A stretch of DNA of 12,981 nt, taken from positions 1-12,981 of the forward strand of contig DKAS01000213.1 of assembly GCA_002448875.1 (NCBI GenBank), given 5' to 3'. Under the pieces are notes generated by a model. That model worked only from the letters and a program-made list of their open reading frames with translations. It searched no databases and was not told where the DNA came from. Made by a program: the position numbers and the translations under genes. Source of the stretch: Proteobacteria bacterium UBA6920. Its GTDB lineage: Bacteria > Pseudomonadota > Gammaproteobacteria > SG8-11. Below, piece after piece: positions 6,616-12,981 of the stretch (the first letter of the stretch is position 1; each line of letters opens with the position of its first letter).

Positions 6616-6827
6616 GCGGAAGCCGATCCAGCACCACCTCCTTAAGCGGGCCGTAAGCAAATCGGAAGACGAAATCTGCCCGCGGCGGCGACGATTCAGG
6701 CCGGAGGTTTCTCCGCGTGGAACGGATTGGGGGGGGTAGCGCGATCGCCCTTCGAGCCGGGATGACCTCACACCGTAAAGGCCAGCGATCCTGTCGCCGT
6801 GCGTCCTGATCCAGGATCGGCTTCCGC
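6616..6827. repeat. 212-bp segment bounded by perfect 14-bp inverted repeats
   Basis: GCGGAAGCCGATCC (6616-6629) is the exact reverse complement of GGATCGGCTTCCGC (6814-6827). The interior has no gene. The layout could be a small non-autonomous element with terminal inverted repeats or a pair of binding sites. No target-site duplication is visible at the ends, so a mobile origin is only a suggestion. Confidence 0.4.
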
Positions 6828-6858
6828 TGCCGGCGGCGAGCGCGGCCAGGGGCGTCAG

Positions 6859-6887
6859 TTGTTATTTGCGGTCAGGTAGACTATTAT
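6859..6887 (+). promoter_or_regulatory. Sigma-70-like promoter for the HD-GYP gene
   Basis: TTGTTA (6859-6864) and TATTAT (6882-6887) are separated by exactly 17 bp and match the -35 and -10 consensus at 4/6 and 5/6 positions. Transcription would start near 6894, leaving a leader of about 57 nt to the ATG. A small hairpin ATCCC-CGAA-GGGAT lies around the predicted start site. Confidence 0.5.
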
Positions 6888-6950
6888 CCCCGAAGGGATC
6901 GCGACCCGACCCTTTCGTCCCGCCATTTACCGAACGGGGTGCCACAGCCC

Positions 6951-8078
6951 ATGTTTGAACATCGCGATGACCTTGCCGCTTTGAACGAACACCTGTCATT
7001 GAAAGATAAAATCGTCTGTGCCCACGCCGTGGTAAAAAACAAGTTCCCCTTTATCGCCCGTATCGCGGTATCGATTTACGATGCGGAAACCCGGGTGCTG
7101 AAAACCTATCTGCACAGCAGCGGCGATGATAACCCATTGCAGAATTACCAGGCGCTGCTGGACGACGCCCCCTCGCTCAAGGAAATCATCGCCAAGGGGC
7201 AACCGCGGGTGGTCAACAACCTGGTTACCTTCGAAAACAGCAGCCACGAGCACGCCAAACGCATTGGCCGGCAGGGCTATGCCGCCAGCTACACCATGCC
7301 GATGTATCAGTCCGGCACGTTCTTCGGGTTTCTGTTCTTCAACTCCTATGAAAAAGACGTATTCAACGAGAAAGTGCTGAGCGATATCGATATCATCGGC
7401 CACATGATTTCGCTGATGATAGTCAACGAATTGCAGTCGCTGCAGGCGATGACGGCGGCGATTCGTACCACCAGCCATATCACCCATTACCGTGACCCGG
7501 AAACCGGCAGCCACCTCGACCGCATGTCGCGCTACAGCCGGGTCATCGCCCGTGAACTGGCGGGCAAACACCAGTTGAACGACGACTATATAGAACACAT
7601 TTTCATGTTCGCCCCCCTGCACGATATCGGCAAGATCGCCATTCCCGACCATATCCTGCTCAAACCCGGAACGCTCGACCCGCAGGAAGCGGCCATTATG
7701 CGCACGCACGCGACGCGCGGCCGGGAAATGATCGACGAGATGATACGCAATTTCGGCCTGGATTCGCTCAGCGACATCAATGTGCTGCGCAATATCGCCC
7801 AGTTTCATCACGAGGCGGTCAACGGCAGCGGTTATCCCGAAGGCCGGCAGCAAAACGCCATCCCGCTGGAAGCGCGCATCGTCGCCGTCGCCGATGTGTT
7901 TGACGCCCTGACCACCCGCCGTCCGTACAAAGAAGCATGGAGCAATGAGCAGGCGATCGCCACGCTGCAAAAAATGGCCGGTGAACAACTGGACGCCGAC
8001 TGCGTCGCGGCCTTGATCGCCAATATGGAAGAAATCCGGTGTATTCAGGAAAAATTCGCTGGCAATGAATACGGCTGA
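6951..8078 (+). CDS. GAF-like sensor + HD-GYP phosphodiesterase
   Basis: This 375-residue cytoplasmic protein joins a GAF-like sensor (about 15-165; IARIAVSIYDAETRVL, then FFGFLFFNSYEKDVF) to an HD-GYP domain (about 170-370), the family that hydrolyses cyclic di-GMP. The signature is complete: RDPETGSH (181-188, with E184 and H188), HDIGK (224-228), H253, HH at 286-287, NGSGYPEG (291-298) and D315 in ADVFDALT. All metal ligands of the trinuclear-type site can be placed, so it is probably active. The start is ambiguous: the ATG at 6951 was chosen, while an in-frame GTG at 6939 would add four residues; only GGGG near 6936-6939 resembles a ribosome binding site. It is monocistronic behind its own promoter and converges on the cyclase gene with a 72-bp gap. 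The GAF ligand is unknown. Confidence 0.9.
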   Translation: MFEHRDDLAALNEHLSLKDKIVCAHAVVKNKFPFIARIAVSIYDAETRVLKTYLHSSGDDNPLQNYQALLDDAPSLKEIIAKGQPRVVNNLVTFENSSHEHAKRIGRQGYAASYTMPMYQSGTFFGFLFFNSYEKDVFNEKVLSDIDIIGHMISLMIVNELQSLQAMTAAIRTTSHITHYRDPETGSHLDRMSRYSRVIARELAGKHQLNDDYIEHIFMFAPLHDIGKIAIPDHILLKPGTLDPQEAAIMRTHATRGREMIDEMIRNFGLDSLSDINVLRNIAQFHHEAVNGSGYPEGRQQNAIPLEARIVAVADVFDALTTRRPYKEAWSNEQAIATLQKMAGEQLDADCVAALIANMEEIRCIQEKFAGNEYG

Positions 8079-8150
8079 CAAGCTCGCCGCCCCGTCTGAC
8101 GCCGATCCACGCCTGAGCAGGCAACGGCGCTGCCGCGGCCGGCTACCCGC

Positions 8151-11100
8151 TCAGTGGTAACGGGGTGGCGACTGCCTGATGCCCAGCCTGTCGACGGTGG
8201 ACTGCAGCCGTTCCGCCAGCGCCACTCCGCCCGAGGATTCGATTACCTTGCCGGCGGTTTGCAGGAAATCGCCGATGTTATCCCCGCCCAGCGCCGCGAC
8301 GACCAGGGCCTTGATCCGTAACAACTCAGGATAAAAACACATCTCCCGGGTCTGCGCGGCGGCCTGCAGGGCGGATTGCACGGTTTTATCGGCGGCTTCG
8401 AGCTTGCCGGCTTCCAGATACATCTGCGCCTGCAGGTTGAGAAAATAAGTCTGTCCCAGGGTACCGCCGATGTGGCGAAAGGCCGCCATCGCCTCTTCGA
8501 ATTTCTGCAAGGCTGCCTGCGGATCCCGGGATCGAGCCAACCAGGCTTGTAACATGCCACCGGCCGCCAACCAGAAATTGTAGCCGTACTGCTCCGACAG
8601 ACGCAGCTCTTCCTCCACGTACTGCCTGGCCGTGCTGATTTCGCCGCAAAAGTCGCCAACAATAATGGCGGCAAAGTGCAGTGCGTAGGCGATGCTGAAA
8701 GGATGCTGCAAAGTCTTAGCCAGGACGATACTTTCCCGCGCCAGCTGCAGAGCCAGGGCTTTATCCCCCAGGAACCACTTGACCAAAGCCGCGTTGGACA
8801 GCGTCGCCACCCGTGGATCCTGACTGAACTGCCGGCAGATATCCGCGGAGCCGGCACTGGCCTGGCCGGCGCTCAAGGCCGCTTGCAGGTAGCTGTCGGC
8901 TGACACCAGTTCGCCCTGCCAGAACAGCGTGCAGCCCATGATGCGGTCGGCCTCCACCCGTTGCATGGCGTCGTCGCCACCGTCGTTCATCGCCAGCAGC
9001 TGGCCGGCAAGTTCACGGGCCGTGGTCAGATCGCCTCGGGTATAGTAGTAGCGCCAGAGCCCGGCGATGGCGGGAAACTTGATATTGATGCGCTGCAAAT
9101 CGGCGCTCAACCTGGCTGCCTGGGAAAACACCTCTTCCACCTGCGTGGCCGTATAGCCCTTGCCCATGACCAGGGTCTGCCCCAGCAGCAACAGGCACTC
9201 CAATTCCTGCTGCAGACGCTGTTCGCTGTCCGGCTGTCTACGCAGAATATCCAGTGCCCGGTTGAGGTGGGCGGCTGCTTCCAGATTGGCGAAACGATCC
9301 AGCGCCTGCCTGCCCGCCTGGATCCAGAACGGCAGCGCGGCCTGCGGATCACCGCATTCCATCAGGTGATGTGCGTAGACTTCCGGCTGACTGACGATCT
9401 TGTCGGGAAAGCGTTGTTTGATGATGCCGGCGATGCGCCGGTGGTAGTCCTGACGCGTGCTCTTGAGCAGGGACTGGTATGCGGTTTCCTGCAGTAACGC
9501 CTGGCGGAATGTATAGGACGCCTCCGGCGGCAAGCCTCGCTGCTGCAGCAAATCGCTGTTAACCAGATCCTTCAGCTGCTTCTGCAGCTTGTCTTCGTCC
9601 ATCGGCACCACCGCGCGCAGCAATTCGTAGATGAATTCCCGGCCCAGGGTCGCCACCAGCTGCGCCAGCTCTTTTTCATCGCCGAGCTTGTCGATATTGG
9701 CCATCAACAGATCCTGCAGCGTCGCCGGGATCTTCAGCGCATAGCTCAAGTCCGCCAGTTCGAAACTCTCGTCGCCCTCGATGAGCTTGCCTGAACCGAG
9801 AATGGTTTTCAGCAGCTCCTCCACGAACAGCGGAATACCGTCGGTTTTGGCGATAACATCACGAAACAGTTCATCCGGCAGCCGCTTGCCGCCCGCCATG
9901 GTATTGATCAGGCGCCCCACCTGCCGGCGCGACAGGCGATTGAGCATGATATAGGTGAAATTCGCCTGTTGCTTCCACGGCAGTTGAAAATCATTGCGAA
10001 ACGACAACAGGATAAACATCTTCCACAGCGGCGCCTGATCCACCATCATGCCGACCAGCTCGAGGGTCGAAGGATCTATCCATTGCGCATCATCCACCAC
10101 CAGCACCAGCAGCCGGCCTTCCGCCATTTTCTGAATTATATTAAACAGAGTATTGATGGTTTTGCGCTTACTGGATGACGCCGCCTGCGCTTCGCTATCG
10201 TCCTGCAACCGGTAAGTCACTCCCAGCAAGCGACACAGAGCGGCGATCTCCTGTTCCCCGTCCAGACTGTTTTCGCGGAAAGCATGGTGGATATTGGCGA
10301 GCTTTTCCTCGTTGCTCAGGCCATGGTGCAACTTGAACGCCCGGCAGAGATAACTGGTGATCGCGTGAAACGGGCTGTTGCGATAATACGCTATCCCCTG
10401 CAGCTCGATGTAGAAATGCTCGACACCGGACAAGGGTTGATGAATCTCCTGAATCAGACGGGTCTTGCCGATACCGGGTTCGCCGGACAGACAAACGACC
10501 TGACCCGTGCCCTCCACCGCCTGATCCAGACGATCAAGCATCAGACCACGTTCCTGCTCGCGGCCAACCAGAGGGGTAGCGTTCTGCGGCGTGCGCGTGG
10601 TTCGGCGCTGCAGAAATTCGGTCTCTTCCAGCACTGTGAACACTTCCACCGGCTGGGTAAATCCCTTGAGGGAATGCCGCCCCAGGGACTGCACCTGAAA
10701 ATCCTCGCCGATCAGGCTGCGCGTGGCGCCGCTGATACACACCATATTGGGCTGCGCCAGGCCCTGCAGGCGCGCGGCGATATTCGGCGCTTCACCCAGC
10801 GCCAGGCGATCACTCTCGGCGGCGCTGGTTTCACCTATCACCACCAGGCCGGTGTGAATGCCCACCCGCACCTGCAGATTAATGCCGAATTTTTCCTGCA
10901 GCGAGCCTTCCAGTTTTGTCAAAGCCTCGATCAGCGCCAGCGCGGCGCGCACGCCGCGTTTGGTATCACCCTCGCCGGCGTTAGGATAACCGAAGTAGGC
11001 CAGGATACCGTCGCCCAGATACTGGGCAATGTGACCGGAGTACTGCTGCATCACCTGCTGCGACTGATCGCGGTAGATGGTGATGATCTCTCTGAGCTCT

Positions 11101-11426
11101 TCCGGATCCAGTCGCTCCGACAAGGTGCTGGACCCCACCAGGTCGACAAACATCACGGTTAACTGCCGGCGTTCGGCGCTGCCGGCAAGTTGCAGGCTGT
11201 CCTTTTGCCTGCCTTCCCCAGCGCCGCCGACGGCCACGCCCTGCTCTGCGGGCGTCAGCTGCCGCTCCCGGGCCCCCGCCAGTTGCTGGCCGCAATAACC
11301 GCAAAACCTGAAATTCGGAGGATTGTCGTGCCGGCAATGTGCACAATGCTGTGGCAGCGGCGCAGCGCAATTGCCGCAGAACTGCATGCCTGCGGGATTG
11401 GAAAAATCGCATTTTTCACAGCGCAT
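8151..11426 (-). CDS. Zinc-ribbon / class III nucleotide cyclase / AAA ATPase / TPR multidomain protein
   Basis: The protein has 1091 residues. Two tandem zinc ribbons come first (C3, C6, C17, C20 and C28, C31, C42, C45). A class III adenylate/guanylate cyclase domain (~85-270) follows, with metal-binding D95 in FVDLVGSS, D139 in YLGDG, and N215/R219 in NIAAR. A STAND-like ATPase comes next, with Walker A GEPGIGKT (315-322) and Walker B LLVLVVDDAQW (~439-449). The C-terminal ~500 residues are helical and TPR-like. The architecture matches widespread cyclase-ATPase-TPR proteins thought to make a cyclic nucleotide in response to an unknown input. The residues that select ATP in canonical enzymes are Q135 and L208 here instead of Lys and Asp, so the product is uncertain. 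The ATG at 11426 is preferred to a TTG six codons upstream because AGGA lies 5 nt before it. It is third in a leftward series after the membrane protein and the HDOD gene. Confidence 0.88.
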   Translation of the reverse strand: MRCEKCDFSNPAGMQFCGNCAAPLPQHCAHCRHDNPPNFRFCGYCGQQLAGARERQLTPAEQGVAVGGAGEGRQKDSLQLAGSAERRQLTVMFVDLVGSSTLSERLDPEELREIITIYRDQSQQVMQQYSGHIAQYLGDGILAYFGYPNAGEGDTKRGVRAALALIEALTKLEGSLQEKFGINLQVRVGIHTGLVVIGETSAAESDRLALGEAPNIAARLQGLAQPNMVCISGATRSLIGEDFQVQSLGRHSLKGFTQPVEVFTVLEETEFLQRRTTRTPQNATPLVGREQERGLMLDRLDQAVEGTGQVVCLSGEPGIGKTRLIQEIHQPLSGVEHFYIELQGIAYYRNSPFHAITSYLCRAFKLHHGLSNEEKLANIHHAFRENSLDGEQEIAALCRLLGVTYRLQDDSEAQAASSSKRKTINTLFNIIQKMAEGRLLVLVVDDAQWIDPSTLELVGMMVDQAPLWKMFILLSFRNDFQLPWKQQANFTYIMLNRLSRRQVGRLINTMAGGKRLPDELFRDVIAKTDGIPLFVEELLKTILGSGKLIEGDESFELADLSYALKIPATLQDLLMANIDKLGDEKELAQLVATLGREFIYELLRAVVPMDEDKLQKQLKDLVNSDLLQQRGLPPEASYTFRQALLQETAYQSLLKSTRQDYHRRIAGIIKQRFPDKIVSQPEVYAHHLMECGDPQAALPFWIQAGRQALDRFANLEAAAHLNRALDILRRQPDSEQRLQQELECLLLLGQTLVMGKGYTATQVEEVFSQAARLSADLQRINIKFPAIAGLWRYYYTRGDLTTARELAGQLLAMNDGGDDAMQRVEADRIMGCTLFWQGELVSADSYLQAALSAGQASAGSADICRQFSQDPRVATLSNAALVKWFLGDKALALQLARESIVLAKTLQHPFSIAYALHFAAIIVGDFCGEISTARQYVEEELRLSEQYGYNFWLAAGGMLQAWLARSRDPQAALQKFEEAMAAFRHIGGTLGQTYFLNLQAQMYLEAGKLEAADKTVQSALQAAAQTREMCFYPELLRIKALVVAALGGDNIGDFLQTAGKVIESSGGVALAERLQSTVDRLGIRQSPPRYH

Positions 11427-11487
11427 AGAGTCCTGCCTCGCCAAGAGACTCGCTATTCTACAAACAGCGCCTGAATAAAACTATACC

Positions 11488-11514
11488 CTGATATATACAG
11501 TTGGTTTATATCAG
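11488..11514. promoter_or_regulatory. AT-rich dyad upstream of the cyclase gene
   Basis: CTGATATA (11488-11495) and TATATCAG (11507-11514) form a perfect 8-bp inverted repeat with an 11-bp spacer, about 60 bp upstream of the cyclase start. The surrounding bases are markedly AT-rich against the GC-rich background. On the minus strand TATAGT and TAGAAT hexamers follow it toward the gene, so it may be an operator near the cyclase promoter. No -35 box is convincing. Confidence 0.4.
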
Positions 11515-11663
11515 ACGCGGAGATTTCCTGTAGAAGTATAGAAGACCGGGGACGAAACAGCTGTGGATGCAACACGCGGCAGGAAGCAGCTTCGGCAGAG
11601 GCTCGGGAGCAAGCTATTTTATCTTTACATTACAATATGTTACAGATATTTTTCAAAGCGAAC

Positions 11664-12509
11664 TCAAGCACACAGGGCCATGCTGAGATTGTCGATGGCC
11701 TTGCTTTCATTTTCCAATTCCATGACAAAAGACTCCGGGCTGACTCCCAGCCGACTGAACGAGGGAATACCCTGCCAGTCGATAGTGGCGATGGTGCGAT
11801 CTTCGCGCAGATAAGCCTGCAGATTGGCTATGATGACCAGATCCACCAGATCCGCCCGGCCACTGGATGGCCGCCGCTGATGGCTTTCATGTTCGGCGGC
11901 AACGCGGATCAGTTCCTCGGGAAACCGCCAGGCCTTCAGCACCTCGGTACCGGTAAGCACGTGCAGCTTCTCCACCAGCCGTTCCAGGGCGTGATCGGTA
12001 AGCGCCGCCGAGGTGTAGGCGTCGGCTTTCTTCAAGATGGGCAGCGCGCCGATATCATGCAACAAACCGGCGAGCATCGCCTGATCGGGCGCCATGCGCA
12101 GATAAGGCGCAAGACTGTAGCAGATGGCGGCGACACTGGTGCTGTGCTGCCACACCGAACGCATTTTCTGCTCGACCACCGGCCGGGATGCGTGAAACAT
12201 CTGCTGGATCACGACCCCCGTTACCGTATTACGCAAGGCCCGGCTGCCCAGACGGACAATGGCCTGCTCCAAAGTCGACACCGGCTTGCCATAGCCGTTC
12301 ATGGCACTGTTGGCGATCTGGATGACGCGGGCGCACACCGCCGGATCGGTGGTCAGAACCTTGGCCAGTTGCCCCGTGCTGGCATTGCCGTCTTCTATGA
12401 GCTGATACAGACGCAGCGCCACATCCGGCAAGGTAGGCAGCACCAAGGCGCCTTTGGCGAGATCATTCCTGATGTCATTGTAAATTTGTTTTTCCAGTTC
12501 GCCCTGCAT
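11664..12509 (-). CDS. HDOD domain signalling protein
   Basis: This 281-residue cytoplasmic protein is mostly one HDOD domain, the HD-related output domain found in bacterial signal transduction and usually thought to act by protein contact. Residues 22-36 (LVLPTLPDVALRLYQ), the segment TTDPAVCARVIQIANSA (53-69), EQAIVRLGSRALRNTV (81-96), and LLHDIGALPIL (149-159) are diagnostic. The HD pair H151/D152 is kept, but no GYP motif follows. An upstream in-frame ATG at 12539 has no ribosome binding site, whereas GGGGAAG stands just before the ATG at 12509, so this start is preferred. A 54-bp gap separates it from the upstream membrane protein gene, and 237 bp from the cyclase gene downstream, which may have its own promoter. 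Confidence 0.85.
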   Translation of the reverse strand: MQGELEKQIYNDIRNDLAKGALVLPTLPDVALRLYQLIEDGNASTGQLAKVLTTDPAVCARVIQIANSAMNGYGKPVSTLEQAIVRLGSRALRNTVTGVVIQQMFHASRPVVEQKMRSVWQHSTSVAAICYSLAPYLRMAPDQAMLAGLLHDIGALPILKKADAYTSAALTDHALERLVEKLHVLTGTEVLKAWRFPEELIRVAAEHESHQRRPSSGRADLVDLVIIANLQAYLREDRTIATIDWQGIPSFSRLGVSPESFVMELENESKAIDNLSMALCA

Positions 12510-12542
12510 GACTTCCCCGCCAGTAAACCAAGCAATCATTGA

Positions 12543-12559
12543 CGAGCCATCGCGGCTCG
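12543..12559. repeat. Short perfect hairpin between the membrane-protein and HDOD genes
   Basis: CGAGCC (12543-12548) and GGCTCG (12554-12559) form a 6-bp stem with a 5-nt loop just past the membrane-protein stop. No U-run follows on the minus strand, so it is probably a message-stabilising or weak attenuating hairpin within a leftward transcript and not a full terminator. Confidence 0.4.
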
Positions 12560-12563
12560 AAAA

Positions 12564-12981
12564 TCATATCGGCAGGGTCAGTGGCAGTTTTTGCAAATAT
12601 TTGTCGCGCGGCGGCGACCACAACCAGGCGGCGATGCAAAACAAGATCAGTGGAATACCCAGCACCCAGCGCTGGCGCGACCGCGCCCGGTCGCGCATTT
12701 CCCGCTGCACTACGGCCTCGCCTTTGCTCATTTCCATATAAGACTGGGTGAAGGAAGACAAACGCCGCACTTCCTCGTCGCTCATCGCCTGTCCCTGCCA
12801 GCGACTGTCACGTTCTTGCATGATCAGGCGATCGGCCTGTTGCCGCGCCTGCGCCTGTCCCGCGGTGGACTGGGCCAGCAATTCCCTTTCCGCGGGCGTG
12901 AGAAAGGGCTGGCGCAAACCCGGCAGCAGGGTCTCCACCACATCGAACAGTGGCTGATCGGCTTGCGGTCGCAGCACCAGC
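12564..12981 (-). CDS. Uncharacterised single-pass membrane protein, C-terminal part (runs off right edge)
   Basis: About 138 codons are visible before the stop at 12564. The frame stays open to base 12981, and the first start-like codon in view is a GTG at 12977 without an evident ribosome binding site, so the gene very likely begins outside the window. The visible part is a charged, Gln/Arg/Glu-rich helical stretch (TPAERELLAQSTAGQAQARQ, EVRRLSSFTQSYMEM) that may be a coiled coil. One transmembrane segment follows (WVLGIPLILFCIAAWLW), then a short tail of 17 residues. Arginines before the membrane segment suggest a cytoplasmic N-terminal part and an outside tail. No family was recognised. 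It lies 54 bp upstream of the HDOD gene in the same direction and may be cotranscribed with it. Confidence 0.6.
   Translation of the reverse strand, partial: LVLRPQADQPLFDVVETLLPGLRQPFLTPAERELLAQSTAGQAQARQQADRLIMQERDSRWQGQAMSDEEVRRLSSFTQSYMEMSKGEAVVQREMRDRARSRQRWVLGIPLILFCIAAWLWSPPRDKYLQKLPLTLPI

Larger units (their letters stand above)
6499..6950. other. 452-bp divergent intergenic region
   Basis: It lies between the leftward haem-barrel gene and the rightward HD-GYP gene, and no gene is seen. It holds a dyad near the barrel gene (6532-6553), a pair of 14-bp inverted repeats enclosing 212 bp (6616-6827), a small hairpin CGGAG/CTCCG (6702-6715), a run of eight G (6729-6736), and a sigma-70-like promoter for the HD-GYP gene (6859-6887). 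No convincing promoter for the barrel gene was found by eye on the minus strand. Confidence 0.55.

Noticed and set aside
6729..6736. Run of eight G as a phase-variation tract
   Set aside because: It lies in intergenic DNA away from the predicted -10/-35 spacing, and one run of this length in GC-rich DNA is not strong evidence.
6741..6748. GCGATCGC octamer resembling the cyanobacterial HIP1 repeat
   Set aside because: No further copies were noticed in the intergenic DNA, and nothing else here suggests a cyanobacterium.
6996..8081. Long minus-strand open frame (361 codons) opposite the HD-GYP gene
   Set aside because: The plus strand encodes an intact HD-GYP domain with all metal ligands; the antisense translation shows no recognisable features.
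8079..8150. GCCTG/CAGGC pair (8112-8123) as a terminator between the convergent HD-GYP and cyclase genes
   Set aside because: The loop is too short for the full stem and no T-run follows on either strand.
11637..12542. Plus-strand open frame (301 codons) opposite the HDOD gene
   Set aside because: The minus strand carries the diagnostic HDOD motifs; the antisense product looks like a shadow frame.

Overview
The window looks like GC-rich proteobacterial chromosome, most likely a gammaproteobacterium or a close relative. This is judged from base composition, Shine-Dalgarno sites of the AGGAG type, the c-type cytochromes and the class of signalling proteins. No rRNA, tRNA, CRISPR array, transposase or phage gene was seen. 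The assignment below phylum level is a guess.

Layout. Positions 1-159 hold the N-terminal part of adenylate kinase (minus strand, running off the left edge). A small stand-alone cyclic-nucleotide-binding protein (410-895, plus) follows, then a 544-bp gene-free stretch with a good intrinsic terminator. A Tat-exported flavin amine oxidase (1440-3080, plus) converges on a glutathione S-transferase-like gene (3482-4228, minus). The gap between those two holds a striking imperfect palindrome of about 138 bp with two internal hairpins. Positions 4327-6498 (minus) carry a probable operon: an outer-membrane beta-barrel with an N-terminal mono-haem site, followed 9 nt later by a cytochrome c2-like protein and then by a second small class I cytochrome c. 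A 452-bp divergent intergenic region separates this operon from an HD-GYP phosphodiesterase with a GAF-like sensor (6951-8078, plus). Convergent to that gene is a leftward series: a partial single-pass membrane protein (12564-12981), an HDOD protein (11664-12509), and a 1091-residue protein with zinc ribbons, a class III cyclase domain, an AAA/NACHT-like ATPase and a TPR-rich region (8151-11426).

How the genes may work together. Two themes stand out. First, the haem-barrel protein plus two periplasmic cytochromes form a plausible electron conduit across the outer membrane. The haem site and the size resemble the fused porin-cytochrome Cyc2 family of iron oxidisers; this is the most interesting candidate system here, but assignment to Cyc2 proper needs a profile search. 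Second, the window is rich in cyclic-nucleotide signalling: a cyclase-ATPase-TPR protein, an HD-GYP with a complete metal site, an HDOD protein, and a cNMP-binding domain with no output domain. Both the cyclase and the cNMP-binding pocket depart from the canonical specificity residues, so the ligands cannot be named from sequence alone.

Several intergenic hairpins and inverted repeats (254-294, 995-1036, 3190-3327, 4285-4317, 6616-6827, 11488-11514) are recorded as separate features or findings. Whether they recur in the genome cannot be seen from one window.
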